Below are positions 1 to 8,740 of a DNA stretch of 64,000 nucleotides, piece after piece. The notes under the pieces are model-generated. The model saw only the letters and a list, made by a program, of their open reading frames with translations, had not been told where the DNA came from and ran no database searches. Origin of the DNA: Parablautia sp. Marseille-Q6255 (lineage in GTDB: Bacteria; Bacillota; Clostridia; Lachnospirales; Lachnospiraceae); contig NZ_CATNVD010000011.1 of assembly GCF_951230155.1 (NCBI RefSeq), positions 62,001 to 126,000 of the forward strand, written 5' to 3'. Position 1 is the first letter of the stretch. Every line of letters starts with the position of its first letter. The position numbers were made by a program, and so were the translations under genes.

Positions 1-2
1 GG

Positions 3-377
3 GCATTTGATATGTGCAGAGATCCGTTCGAGACGCTGGAACAGGCGAAGGAGCTGGGGATTGATACGATCCTGACCTCGGGGCAGAAAAATGTGTGTAC
101 CGACGGAGCCGGGCTTCTGGCGCAGCTTGTAAAGCAGGCGGACGGGAAGGTGGATATTCTGCTGGGAGCCGGTATCGATGCGTCTGTGATCAGAGATCTG
201 TATCAGAAGACAGGCGCGACCTCTTACCATATGTCCGGAAAGCGGATCGTGGAGAGTCGGATGTGCTATCGCAGGCAGGAGGTAAGCATGGGAGTCGCAG
301 ACATGAGTGAATATGAGATCTGGCGTACCGATGCCGAAAAGGTGAGAGCAGCCAGAACAGTATTAGAAGAGCTGTAA
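3..377 (+). CDS. cutC: Copper homeostasis protein CutC, C-terminal part (5' end outside window)
   Basis: The reading frame is open from the first bases of the window, so this is the last ~124 residues of a longer protein. The motif LGIDTILTSGQ followed by a TIM-barrel strand ending in LLGAGIDASVI and then TSYHMSGKR is typical of the CutC family, cytosolic TIM-barrel proteins linked to copper tolerance although their chemical activity is unsettled. The family is usually about 210-250 residues, so roughly half is missing here. A strong terminator follows at 435-486, separating it from the opp genes. The family assignment is secure; the role in copper handling is inherited from the family name only. 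Confidence 0.85.
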   Translation, partial: AFDMCRDPFETLEQAKELGIDTILTSGQKNVCTDGAGLLAQLVKQADGKVDILLGAGIDASVIRDLYQKTGATSYHMSGKRIVESRMCYRRQEVSMGVADMSEYEIWRTDAEKVRAARTVLEEL

Positions 378-434
378 AAGAAAAAAGCATATAAAAAGCC
401 TTCGTTTTCAAAGAGGTTTGAACTTTGGTTTCTG

Positions 435-486
435 CAGCGTCAGTGTATAAGGGGCAATACGCCCTTTTTGCACTGACGCTGATTTT
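435..486 (+). terminator. Rho-independent terminator after cutC
   Basis: An 11-bp perfect stem (435-445 with 471-481) encloses a second hairpin, GGGC-AATAC-GCCC, followed by five T residues. It lies about 60 bases after the cutC stop and before the opp promoter. Confidence 0.8.
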
Positions 487-543
487 ATGTATGGATAAAC
501 TGTTACAGAAAGGTTACAGAAAAAATACATTATGGGATTTTGA

Positions 544-572
544 TTGACAGATGACAGGAAATCGCCTATAAT
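544..572 (+). promoter_or_regulatory. Consensus sigma-A promoter for the opp operon
   Basis: TTGACA at 544-549 and TATAAT at 567-572 are separated by exactly 17 bases. Both hexamers are perfect consensus, so high basal transcription is expected. The predicted start near 579 leaves a leader of about 90 bases before the first gene. Confidence 0.85.
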
Positions 573-579
573 GTCAATA

Positions 580-653
580 TTGCGTAGCTTCATGCTTTAA
601 TGCGATAATGTGATAATAAAGCATCGCAATAATGAAGCAATCAAGTAATAAGG
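580..653 (+). promoter_or_regulatory. Structured leader of oppB, related to the oppA leader
   Basis: The untranslated leader contains nested inverted repeats: GCTTCAT (587-593) with ATGAAGC (632-638), and ATGCTTTA with TAAAGCAT (617-624). A further pairing, TTGCG (580-584) with CGCAA (625-629), would cross the first and so could form an alternative or pseudoknotted state. The segment from GTGAT (610) to AAGTAATAAGG resembles part of the leader in front of the binding-protein gene at 4843-4911. A shared cis-acting RNA element is an inference; no known riboswitch class was recognised. Confidence 0.4.
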
Positions 654-670
654 AAAAGGAGAAATGCAGC

Positions 671-1588
671 ATGGTAAAGTATATCGTTAAACGGCTGGGG
701 ATAGCAGTTGTTACAATCTGGGTAGTTGCCACATTGACGTTTTTCCTGATGAACATGGTACCAGGCGGTCCGTTCCTCTCAGAAAAAGCAATCAGCCCCA
801 AAGCAATGGAAGCACTGGAGGCAAAGTACGGTCTTGATAAGCCGCTCTCACAGCAGTATGTCACGTATATGACAGACGCGCTTCACGGAGACTTCGGCGA
901 CAGCTTAAAGCAGCGCGGCCGTACCGTTATGTCGATCATTTCGACAAAATTCCCGGTATCCGCAAAGCTTGGAGGGCTGGCAGTGCTGACGGCTTTCTGC
1001 ATCGGTGTGCCGCTCGGATGTATCTCTGCTCTGAACAGGGGGAAGGCGCTCGACAATATCATCATCGTCATAGCCACCTGCGGCATAGCCGTCCCGAGCT
1101 TCGTGATCTGTACCCTGCTGATGTATACGCTCGGCGTCAATCTCAAGATCCTGCCTACGCTCGGTCTTGCCTCATGGAAGCACTATATCATGCCGGTTAC
1201 GGCGCTTGCCTTTTATCCTACCGCGTATATTACCCGTCTGATGCGCTCTTCTATGCTGGACGTACTCGGTCAGGATTACATGCGTACAGCAAAGGCAAAG
1301 GGACTGGGGATGACAGTCAGCCTGTTCAAACATGCACTGCGCAATGCGATCCTTCCGGTTGTTACATATATGGGACCGCTGCTTGCCTATACGGTGACCG
1401 GCAGCTTTATTGTAGAAAAGATATTTACGATCCCGGGACTGGGAGGCGAGTTTATCGGTTCGATCACCAACAGGGATTATACCGTTATCATGGGGACGAC
1501 GATCTTCCTTGCGACTCTGATGATCCTGATGAACGTAGTGGTGGATATTGTTTATAAGATCGTAGATCCGCGTATCAAACTGAAATAA
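671..1588 (+). CDS. oppB: Oligopeptide/dipeptide ABC transporter permease (OppB/DppB type)
   Basis: This is an inner-membrane permease of the peptide/nickel ABC family, 305 residues, with an N-terminal membrane helix (VVTIWVVATLTFF), several further helices, and the cytoplasmic EAA loop at about residues 200-225 (RTAKAKGLG) that contacts the ATPase. The ATG at 671 is preferred over an upstream ATG at 632 because AAGGAG ends nine bases before it and homologues begin MxKYIxKR. It is the first gene of a tight permease-permease-ATPase-ATPase operon, followed 14 bases later by oppC. The substrate is probably oligopeptides; dipeptides or nickel cannot be excluded from sequence. Confidence 0.9.
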   Translation: MVKYIVKRLGIAVVTIWVVATLTFFLMNMVPGGPFLSEKAISPKAMEALEAKYGLDKPLSQQYVTYMTDALHGDFGDSLKQRGRTVMSIISTKFPVSAKLGGLAVLTAFCIGVPLGCISALNRGKALDNIIIVIATCGIAVPSFVICTLLMYTLGVNLKILPTLGLASWKHYIMPVTALAFYPTAYITRLMRSSMLDVLGQDYMRTAKAKGLGMTVSLFKHALRNAILPVVTYMGPLLAYTVTGSFIVEKIFTIPGLGGEFIGSITNRDYTVIMGTTIFLATLMILMNVVVDIVYKIVDPRIKLK

Positions 1589-1602
1589 GGAGAGAAGAAA
1601 AG

Positions 1603-2655
1603 ATGAAAGAGAATCCAAATCCGTTAAGCTTTCAGGCGAGAATCAATCCAGACGATTTTCTTCCGGCTTCTGCACAGGAAAAAGAAAGCCTGGTCGTGAT
1701 GCGCGAGAGCGTCAGCTTCTGGAAGGATGGTCTGCGCCGCCTGCTGAAAAATAAAGTGGCAATGGTAAGCCTTGTCGTTGTTGTTATTATCATGATCTTT
1801 GCATTTATCGTACCGTCGTTTTATCCATATACATATAAGGAACAGATCCGCGGCAGTGAGAACCTGGCTCCGATGCAGTATTCGGAGGAGGAGCTGGAAC
1901 GCATGGATGCCGGAGAGAAGGTATTTCCGCACGTGATGGGAACCGATAAGCTCGGACGCGACTATGCGATCCGCGTGATGATGGGAGCGCGTATTTCTCT
2001 TGTTGTCGGTCTGGTTGCAGCAGTGATCATTTTTATCATTGGCTCTGCATTTGGTTCGATCGCGGCATTCTTTGGCGGCTGGGTGGACATTTTCATGATG
2101 CGTCTGGTCGATATCATGTATACGATCCCTGATATTCTGCTGATCGTACTTCTGTCATTTGCCCTGAAGGATCCTCTGGAGAAGCTGTCCATGACGCCGG
2201 GCTTTGGCTGGATCCAGGTGCTCGGCGCGAACCTGATCAGTATTTTTATCGTGTTTGCACTCCTGTACTGGGGGGGCATGGCGCGTATGGTCCGCAGCCA
2301 GATCCTTACACTGAAGGAGAGCGAGTATGTGACAGCGGCGCGTGCGCTCGGCGCATCGAATGTCAGGATCATCAAGAAGCACCTGCTGACGAACTGTATC
2401 GGTACGCTCATTGTTACGACAACGCTTCAGATCCCGTCCTCGATCTTTACAGAGAGCTTTTTAAGCTTTCTCGGACTCGGTGTGGCAGTGCCGATGCCGT
2501 CTCTTGGCTCTCTTGCCGGTGAGGCGATCAATGGACTCAATACCTATCCGTATCTGCTGTTTATCCCGGCCGTGACGATCAGTCTGATCATCCTGAGCTT
2601 TAACCTGCTCGGCGATGGCCTGCGTGATGCGTTTGACCCGAAGATGAAGAACTAA
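1603..2655 (+). CDS. oppC: Oligopeptide/dipeptide ABC transporter permease (OppC/DppC type)
   Basis: Second membrane subunit of the peptide importer, 350 residues. It starts with a cytosolic stretch, then one helix (VVVVIIMIFAFIV), a large external loop containing the family motif HVMGTDKLGRD, and five further helices. The EAA loop lies near residues 240-265 (YVTAARALGASN). The extracellular loop with GTDxLGRD is diagnostic of OppC/DppC. The ribosome site GGAGAG is nine bases upstream. It pairs with oppB and the two ATPases that follow within 15 bases and by overlap. Confidence 0.9.
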   Translation: MKENPNPLSFQARINPDDFLPASAQEKESLVVMRESVSFWKDGLRRLLKNKVAMVSLVVVVIIMIFAFIVPSFYPYTYKEQIRGSENLAPMQYSEEELERMDAGEKVFPHVMGTDKLGRDYAIRVMMGARISLVVGLVAAVIIFIIGSAFGSIAAFFGGWVDIFMMRLVDIMYTIPDILLIVLLSFALKDPLEKLSMTPGFGWIQVLGANLISIFIVFALLYWGGMARMVRSQILTLKESEYVTAARALGASNVRIIKKHLLTNCIGTLIVTTTLQIPSSIFTESFLSFLGLGVAVPMPSLGSLAGEAINGLNTYPYLLFIPAVTISLIILSFNLLGDGLRDAFDPKMKN

Positions 2656-2670
2656 GAAAGGTGAGAAGCG

Positions 2671-3669
2671 ATGAGTGAATATCTGGTAAATATTGAACAT
2701 GAGCGCCTGTCCTTCTTTACGCCGGCAGGAGAGGTAAAGGCATTAAATGACGTATCCTTTCACATCAAAGAAGGAGAGGTGCTGGGGATCGTAGGAGAGA
2801 GCGGCTCCGGAAAATCGGTTACGGCATACAGCCTGATGGGGCTTACCGCGTATCCGGGAAAGCTGCTCGGAGGTACGCTTGATTTTAACGGACATCACGT
2901 CCATGAGATGACAGAAAAGCAGATGCAGAAAATGCGGGGAAATGAGATCTCGATCATTTTCCAGGACCCGATGACGAGTCTGAACCCGGTCTATACGATC
3001 GGAAATCAGATCCGCGAGGTGATCCGGCTGCACACAGATAAGACGAAGGATCAGATCCAGGCAAGAGCCACAGAGCTTTTGGAGCTGGTGGGCATCAATG
3101 AGCCGAAGAAGCGTCTGAAGCAGTATCCGCATGAGCTCTCAGGAGGAATGCGTCAGCGTGTCATGATCGCGATGGCGCTTGCGTGTGAGCCGAAGCTTCT
3201 GATCGCAGATGAGCCGACGACGGCGCTTGATGTGACGATCCAGGCGCAGATCCTGGAACTGATGATGGAACTGAAGGATAAGCTCGGCATGGCGATCATG
3301 ATGATCACGCATGACCTGGGCGTAGTTGCGAGTATGTGTGACCACATTGCGGTCATGTATGCGGGAAATATCGTGGAGTACGGTCTGACAGACGATATTT
3401 TCTACAATCCGAAGCATGAGTATACCAAGGGGCTACTGCGCAGCATTCCGCGTATGGACAGCAAAGAGCATGAGCGTCTGGTGCCGATCGAAGGCACGCC
3501 GGTCGACCTGCTCAACCCGCCGAAGGGATGTCCGTTTGCATCCCGGTGCGACAGCTGCATGAAGATCTGTCTGCGGGAAAAAGCTCCGGTAATGCATTTT
3601 GGAGATGTACATTATTCAACCTGCTGGATGAACCAGAAAAAAGAGCTGGAAGGAGGAAATCAGCAATGA
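2671..3669 (+). CDS. oppD: Oligopeptide ABC transporter ATP-binding protein (OppD type)
   Basis: Cytosolic ATPase subunit, 332 residues. Walker A GESGSGKS is at 42-49, the signature LSGGMRQR near 156, Walker B LLIADEPTTALD near 176, and the switch histidine sits in MMITHDLG. The C-terminal oligopeptide-transporter extension carries a cysteine cluster (CPFASRCDSCMKIC, about 289 onward), which in related proteins has been linked to an iron-sulfur cluster. Its stop overlaps the start of the next ATPase by four bases, so the two are probably translationally coupled and act as a heterodimer. Confidence 0.92.
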   Translation: MSEYLVNIEHERLSFFTPAGEVKALNDVSFHIKEGEVLGIVGESGSGKSVTAYSLMGLTAYPGKLLGGTLDFNGHHVHEMTEKQMQKMRGNEISIIFQDPMTSLNPVYTIGNQIREVIRLHTDKTKDQIQARATELLELVGINEPKKRLKQYPHELSGGMRQRVMIAMALACEPKLLIADEPTTALDVTIQAQILELMMELKDKLGMAIMMITHDLGVVASMCDHIAVMYAGNIVEYGLTDDIFYNPKHEYTKGLLRSIPRMDSKEHERLVPIEGTPVDLLNPPKGCPFASRCDSCMKICLREKAPVMHFGDVHYSTCWMNQKKELEGGNQQ

Positions 3670-4718
3670 GTGACAAATTACTGAAAATCGAACATCTTTA
3701 CCAGTATTTTCCGGCAGGCGGATTTGGAAAGAAAAAGAAATTCGTGCAGGCGGTAGATGATGTTTCCTTCTTTATCAACCGGGGAGAGACGCTTGGCCTT
3801 GTCGGAGAGTCCGGATGCGGAAAGACGACTACGGGACGTTCGATCCTGCGCCTCTATGAACCGACGAAGGGGCGGATCGTCTATGATGATACAGTGCTTT
3901 TTGACAGCGGCGATGTTCCGGTGCAGGATGAAAACGGCAATGATATCATAGAAAACGGCAGTCCGAAGCTGGGGACAAAGACGTCGGTAGATATGAAGCC
4001 GTATCGCCGGCAGATGCAGATCGTGTTCCAGGATCCGTACGCGAGCCTGGATCCGCGTATGACGGTCGGAGATATCGTGGGAGAGGCGATCGACATCCAC
4101 CATCTTGCGGCAAATAAGCAGGAGCGCTATGACAAGATCCAGAAGCTTCTGGAGTGCGTGGGACTGAACTCGGAGCATGCGAACCGTTATCCGCATGAGT
4201 TTTCCGGCGGACAGCGTCAGCGTGTCGGCATCGCGCGTGCGCTCGCGGTAGATCCGAAGTTTATTGTCTGCGATGAGCCGATCTCGGCGCTGGACGTCTC
4301 TATCCAGGCACAGGTCGTCAATATGTTTGAGGATCTGCAGGCGCAGATGGGACTGACGTATCTCTTTATCGCGCATGATCTTTCTGTTGTGAAGCATATT
4401 TCCAACAGGATCGGCGTAATGTATCTTGGAAAGCTCGTGGAGCTGGCGGACAGCTATGAGCTGATCTTCCACAGTGTGCATCCGTATACCAGGAGTCTGA
4501 TCTCTGCGATCCCGATCGCGGATCCGAAGACGGCGAGGGCAAGCAGCCGGATCGTACTCGAGGGAGACGTGCCAAGTCCGCTTAATCCGCCGTCCGGCTG
4601 CAGATTTCGGACCAGATGCCCGTATGCGACCGAGCAGTGTGCGCAGGAGGTGCCGAAGTGGCGTGAGGTCAGCAAGGGACATTATGCGGCGTGCCATAAT
4701 CTGGACAAAATTAATTAA
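3666..4718 (+). CDS. oppF: Oligopeptide ABC transporter ATP-binding protein (OppF type)
   Basis: Second ATPase of the importer, 350 residues. The start is the ATG in the ATGA overlap with oppD; the upstream extension inside oppD is ignored. Walker A GESGCGKT is at 47-54, signature FSGGQRQR near 179 and Walker [13 protein letters not shown] near 199, with the C-terminal [14 protein letters not shown] cysteine motif. Between Walker A and the Q-loop (about residues 78-105) there is an extra hydrophilic segment ([14 protein letters not shown]) that longer-known OppF proteins do not have; it is in frame and looks like a surface insertion. No terminator is obvious behind it. Confidence 0.9.
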   Translation: MSDKLLKIEHLYQYFPAGGFGKKKKFVQAVDDVSFFINRGETLGLVGESGCGKTTTGRSILRLYEPTKGRIVYDDTVLFDSGDVPVQDENGNDIIENGSPKLGTKTSVDMKPYRRQMQIVFQDPYASLDPRMTVGDIVGEAIDIHHLAANKQERYDKIQKLLECVGLNSEHANRYPHEFSGGQRQRVGIARALAVDPKFIVCDEPISALDVSIQAQVVNMFEDLQAQMGLTYLFIAHDLSVVKHISNRIGVMYLGKLVELADSYELIFHSVHPYTRSLISAIPIADPKTARASSRIVLEGDVPSPLNPPSGCRFRTRCPYATEQCAQEVPKWREVSKGHYAACHNLDKIN

Positions 4719-4792
4719 TCTGAGTGAACAGTTCAAATAAAAAACAGCAGCCGTTTGGTCGTCCGCAAAGTTACAAAAAATAAAAAAAGTGG

Positions 4793-4821
4793 TAGACAAT
4801 TAAGAAAATAGGTGCTATACT
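4793..4821 (+). promoter_or_regulatory. Extended -10 sigma-A promoter for the oppA gene
   Basis: TAGACA (4793-4798) and TATACT (4816-4821) lie 17 bases apart, with TGC directly before the -10 hexamer. A separate strong promoter explains how the binding protein can be made in excess over the membrane subunits. Confidence 0.8.
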
Positions 4822-4842
4822 TTGAAACAGATAATTTAGTAC

Positions 4843-4985
4843 GGTGATGTAATAACACATCGCACAATTATCAAATCACACAGATGCGACAGTGAAGCAA
4901 CGAGTGAAGGGCCCGCTCCTGAAGACACAGCAGGGGCGGCCACCCGGATCAGATATGTAACAGTCGGAGGGCTGTAGACATATAA
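4843..4985 (+). promoter_or_regulatory. Long structured 5' leader of oppA (candidate cis-regulatory RNA)
   Basis: About 180 bases of leader precede the ATG. It holds a small hairpin (GATGT with ACATC, 4845-4862), a GC-rich hairpin of 11 bp with one bulge (4910-4921 with 4931-4941) and an AU-rich hairpin (ATATGT...ACATAT, 4953-4983) just before the ribosome site. The motifs GTGAT...AATAA...CATCGCA and TGAAGCAA...AGTGAAGG recur from the oppB leader. There is no T tract, so it does not look like a terminator, and T-box, S-box, lysine and TPP signatures are absent. Function unknown. Confidence 0.4.
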
Positions 4986-5008
4986 TCTTAATCTTAAGGA
5001 GGAGAAAG

Positions 5009-6622
5009 ATGAAAAAGAGAGCAATTAGCATGCTGCTTGCAGCAGTTATGACAGTTTCTATGGCAAGTGGAACAGTTATGATGGCAGCAGCAGAGGAGGC
5101 AGAAGGAAAGCAGCTTTCCGTTCAGGTAGGGCCGGATCCGGAGACGATCGACCCGGCATTAAACAGTGCGGTAGACGGAGGAAATATGATCCTTCACCTG
5201 TTTGAGGGACTTTTGACTCAGGATCAGGAAGGACAGCTCGCGCCGGGTCAGGCGGAGTCCTGGGAGACGTCAGAGGATGGTCTTACATGGACCTTCAAGC
5301 TCCGTGAGGGCCTGAAATGGTCTGACGGTTCTGATCTGACGGCAAATGATTTTGTTTACAGCTGGAGACGTGTATGTGATCCGAATACGGCAGCTCCGTA
5401 TGCAGAGACGGTGCTTGGCATGGTAGAAGGATACGATGCAGCGATCGAAGGAGACCTTGAGGCGCTTGGCGTGACAGCAGTGGATGATCTGACACTGGAA
5501 GTAAAGCTGTCCAATCCGTGTACATATTTCGGAAATCTGGCAGCATTCCCGACATTAAGCCCGGTACAGCAGGCGACTGTAGATGCTAACGGCGATGCAT
5601 GGGCAGTAGATGCGTCTACTTATATTTCAAACGGACCGTTCATGATCACAGAGTGGGTACCGGGTTCTCACATCATCACGAGCAAGAACCCGAACTACTG
5701 GAATGCAGATGCGATCAAGCTTGGCAGCATCAAATGGAACCTGATCGAGGATGCAAATGCTTCCTACAGTGCATATCAGAATGGCGAAGTACAGTTTATC
5801 AAGGATGTTCCGACAGAGGAGATCCCGAGCCTTGAGGGCAACGAGGAGTTCTATGTAGATCCGATCATCGGTACGTACTATATTTCCTTTAACGACCAGA
5901 TCGAGCCGTTTAATGATGTAAATGTCCGCAAGGCTCTGAACCTTGCGATCGACAGAGAGTATGTGGCTAACACCCTGATGCAGGGCACCTATTCACCGGC
6001 ACAGAGCTTTATAGGACCTGGCTGGAAGGATATGGACGGCACAGACTTCGTAGAAAATGGTCCGGAGGGCGGCTATCTTCCGCTGAACGCTGATATCGAG
6101 GGCGCTCTGGCAGCTCTTGAGGAGGCTGGATATCCGAATGGCGAGGGACTTCCGGTACTGACTTACTCTACAAATGACGCTGGCTACCACAAAGCACTTG
6201 CTGAGTATCTGCAGTCCGCATGGGCAGAGATCGGCGTTACACTTGAGGTAGAGGTTGTTGAGTGGTCCAGCTTCACACCGCTGCGTCGTGCAGGAGACTT
6301 CGAGATCTCACGTAACGGCTGGGTAGGCGACTACACAGATCCGTCCAACCAGCTTGAGCTTCTCTACAGCACAAACGGAAACAACGACGGTAAATACAAC
6401 AATCCGGACTTTGATGCGGCAATCGATAAGTCCAGACAGACGGTTGATCCGGAGGAGCGTTCAGCAGCGCTTCATGAGGCAGAGGATATCATGATGAATG
6501 ATTATGCTTGTATGCCGGTGGCATATTACAACGATTTCTGGCTCCAGAGCTCAAAGATCGAGGGTATGTGGCATGCATCTAACGGTTTCTGGTACTTCAT
6601 GTATGCAGACCTTGCAGAGTAA
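5009..6622 (+). CDS. oppA: Extracellular oligopeptide-binding protein (OppA/SBP family 5)
   Basis: Solute-binding protein of 537 residues that delivers peptides to the OppBCDF complex. The family 5 pattern is clear: GPDPETIDPALNS near the start, WTFKLREGLKWSDG, then YNNPDFD and a C-terminal YACMPVAYYNDFW. Residues 1-29 are a signal sequence with a basic N-terminus and hydrophobic core. Unusually for a Gram-positive binding protein there is no lipobox cysteine; the expected region reads MASGTVMMAAAEE. The ribosome site AAGGAGGAG is six bases upstream. It lies behind its own promoter and leader, apart from the other four subunits. Confidence 0.9.
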   Translation: MKKRAISMLLAAVMTVSMASGTVMMAAAEEAEGKQLSVQVGPDPETIDPALNSAVDGGNMILHLFEGLLTQDQEGQLAPGQAESWETSEDGLTWTFKLREGLKWSDGSDLTANDFVYSWRRVCDPNTAAPYAETVLGMVEGYDAAIEGDLEALGVTAVDDLTLEVKLSNPCTYFGNLAAFPTLSPVQQATVDANGDAWAVDASTYISNGPFMITEWVPGSHIITSKNPNYWNADAIKLGSIKWNLIEDANASYSAYQNGEVQFIKDVPTEEIPSLEGNEEFYVDPIIGTYYISFNDQIEPFNDVNVRKALNLAIDREYVANTLMQGTYSPAQSFIGPGWKDMDGTDFVENGPEGGYLPLNADIEGALAALEEAGYPNGEGLPVLTYSTNDAGYHKALAEYLQSAWAEIGVTLEVEVVEWSSFTPLRRAGDFEISRNGWVGDYTDPSNQLELLYSTNGNNDGKYNNPDFDAAIDKSRQTVDPEERSAALHEAEDIMMNDYACMPVAYYNDFWLQSSKIEGMWHASNGFWYFMYADLAE

Positions 6623-6666
6623 TCCTTCTGTGAAACAGCTTATATAAAGGATTATCTAAAAGAGAC

Positions 6667-6703
6667 GGGGCGGTATGGCTTTTGCTGTACTGCCCTGTTT
6701 TTT
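6667..6703 (+). terminator. Rho-independent terminator after oppA
   Basis: GGGCGGTA pairs with TACTGCCC (one G-T pair) around a 12-base loop and is followed by six T residues after TG. It closes the opp transcript 45 bases after the oppA stop. Confidence 0.8.
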
Positions 6704-6830
6704 GCGTAATGGAAAAGTTTATTCTTTTTCAATTACTGCTTGCGGCAAGTGGCAGTTAAGGGGTAGAATAAGGGCGGATCATATGGTATCTGGAAGCAGA
6801 TACAAAAAGACAGGAAAGGATGAGACACAG

Positions 6831-8630
6831 ATGAACAGGAGTATACCACAGCGTCTGGCTGCGCTGCGCAGTCTGATGCAGGAAAAAGGGATGGATGCGT
6901 ATCTGATCCCGACAGATGATTTCCACGCTTCCGAGTATGTAGGCGATCATTTTAAATGCAGACAGTATATGACGGGATTTACAGGTTCTGCCGGAACAGC
7001 AGTTGTGATGCAGGATATGGCGGGGCTCTGGACGGATGGACGCTATTTTATCCAGGCGGCAGAGCAGCTTGAGGGCAGCACGGTGACGCTGTTCCGGATG
7101 GGAGAGCCGGGTGTGCCGACCGTCCATGCATTTTTGGAAGAGCATATGCCAAAGGGCGGCTGCCTTGGCTTTGACGGCAGGACAGTCAGCGCACGGGAGG
7201 CGGATGAGCTGGAGCGGGAGCTTGCGAAAAAAGACGTATCCCTGAAATGCGAGGAGGATCTTGTGGGCATGATCTGGACGGACCGGCCCGGGCTTTCGGC
7301 AGAGCCTGTGAAGGAGCTGGAAGTGAGATGGGCTGGAAGGTCGCGCGCAGATAAGTGTGCGCAGATCCGCAGCGCCATGCAGGAGCGGGGGGCAGACGTT
7401 TTCGTTCTGACTACGCTCGATGACATTGCATGGCTTCTCAATATCCGCGGCGGCGACGTACCGTGCAATCCGGTCGTTCTGTCCTATCTCGTGATGACGC
7501 AGAAAGATATCGTACTGTTTGCAAATGGATCCGTATTCCCGGAGCAGGTCCGGGAGGCGCTCGCATCGGACGGCGTAGAGATCCGGGCATACGATGCAGT
7601 CTATGAGTACGTAGCCGGTCTGGAGAAGGGGCAGCGCGTGCTCCTTTGCAAGGCAAAGGCAAACAGCCGGCTGGTGGCAGGACTCCCGGAGGGCGTAACG
7701 CTGCTCGATGAGGAGAATCTGACGCTTCTGCCGAAGGCGATCAAGAATCCGGTCGAGGTGGAGAATGAGCGTATCGCTCATATAAAGGACGGCGTAGCGG
7801 TGACAAAGTTTATTTACTGGCTGAAAAAGAATGTCGGAAAGATTCCGATGACGGAGATCAGTGCGGCCGAATATCTGGATCGTCTGCGCGCGCAGCAGGA
7901 AAACAATATGGGGAACAGCTTTGAACCGATCATTTCCTACGGGCCGCATGCGGCGATGAATCATTATTCTGCGACGCCGGAGACTGACGTGCCGATCGAG
8001 CCGCACGGACTGCTGCTGGCAGATACCGGCGGACAGTATCTGGAAGGAACGACCGATGTGACGCGTACGATCGTGATGGGACCGGTCACTGAGGAGCAGA
8101 AGCTGTACTTTACAGCGGTACTGCGCGGAACACTGAACCTTGCTGCTGCGAAGTTCCGCTACGGCTGCCGGGGAGTCAATCTGGACTATCTGGCGCGCGG
8201 ACCTCTGTGGGAGCTGGGAAAGGATTTTAATCACGGCACGGGCCACGGTGTCGGATATTATCTGAATGTACACGAGGCGCCAAATGGTATCCGCTGGAGG
8301 ATTGTGCCGGAGCGCAATGACAGCGCGGTGCTGGAGGAGGGCATGATCACCTCTGATGAGCCGGGGTACTACGTGGAAGGACAGTACGGCATCCGGCATG
8401 AAAATCTGATCGTCTGCAAAAAAGCACAGGAGACAGAGTTCGGTCCGTTTCTGTGTTTTGAGCATCTGACGATGGTGCCGTTTGACCTTGACGGCATTGT
8501 GCCGGAGCAGATGAGTGAACGGGAACGGGCGCTGCTCAACGCCTACCATAAAGAAGTGTACGAGAAAATCTCTCCGTATCTGGAAGCGGAGGAAGCACAG
8601 TGGCTGAAAGAAGCGACAAGAGAAATCTGA
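6831..8630 (+). CDS. Aminopeptidase P family protein (Xaa-Pro aminopeptidase, M24B)
   Basis: Cytosolic metallopeptidase of 599 residues that would release the N-terminal residue from peptides with proline in second position. It has the three-part layout of long aminopeptidase P: two creatinase-like N-terminal domains (MNRSIPQRLAALR onward) and a C-terminal pita-bread domain. The five expected metal ligands are visible as D398 (LLADTGG), D409 (TTDVTRT), H472 (GTGHGVG), E510 (SDEPGYY) and E524 (IRHENLI). The start at 6831 has AGGAAAGGA ten bases before it; upstream in-frame codons lie in the preceding leader. Its position behind a peptide importer suits degradation of imported proline peptides. 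Confidence 0.92.
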   Translation: MNRSIPQRLAALRSLMQEKGMDAYLIPTDDFHASEYVGDHFKCRQYMTGFTGSAGTAVVMQDMAGLWTDGRYFIQAAEQLEGSTVTLFRMGEPGVPTVHAFLEEHMPKGGCLGFDGRTVSAREADELERELAKKDVSLKCEEDLVGMIWTDRPGLSAEPVKELEVRWAGRSRADKCAQIRSAMQERGADVFVLTTLDDIAWLLNIRGGDVPCNPVVLSYLVMTQKDIVLFANGSVFPEQVREALASDGVEIRAYDAVYEYVAGLEKGQRVLLCKAKANSRLVAGLPEGVTLLDEENLTLLPKAIKNPVEVENERIAHIKDGVAVTKFIYWLKKNVGKIPMTEISAAEYLDRLRAQQENNMGNSFEPIISYGPHAAMNHYSATPETDVPIEPHGLLLADTGGQYLEGTTDVTRTIVMGPVTEEQKLYFTAVLRGTLNLAAAKFRYGCRGVNLDYLARGPLWELGKDFNHGTGHGVGYYLNVHEAPNGIRWRIVPERNDSAVLEEGMITSDEPGYYVEGQYGIRHENLIVCKKAQETEFGPFLCFEHLTMVPFDLDGIVPEQMSERERALLNAYHKEVYEKISPYLEAEEAQWLKEATREI

Positions 8631-8651
8631 ATATAAGCGTATAAAAGAAAA

Positions 8652-8727
8652 GGGGATATGGAAAATACCTGATCTGGCAAAGTGAACATTTGCCGGAAGC
8701 TGTATTTTTCCATATCCTCTGTTTTTA
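8652..8727. terminator. Bidirectional terminator between pepP-type gene and nanK
   Basis: A long interrupted stem (8652-8668 with 8702-8719) contains an inner pairing TGGCAAA/TTTGCCG. It is followed by a T-rich run on the plus strand and preceded by an A-rich run, so it can stop transcription of the convergent genes on both sides. Confidence 0.75.
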
Positions 8728-8740
8728 TTTTGTCAGATAT

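Noticed and set aside
3678-4799. Minus-strand open frame opposite oppF
   Set aside because: Same reason: a well-conserved ATPase lies on the other strand, and the antisense product has biased, low-complexity composition.
4843-4985. oppA leader as a T-box or other known riboswitch
   Set aside because: No AGGGTGG-type T-box motif, no specifier stem and no downstream terminator; other known class motifs are also missing.
6756-8549. Long open frame on the minus strand opposite the aminopeptidase gene
   Set aside because: It mirrors the codon structure of a clearly recognisable gene, has no ribosome site and resembles no protein family.
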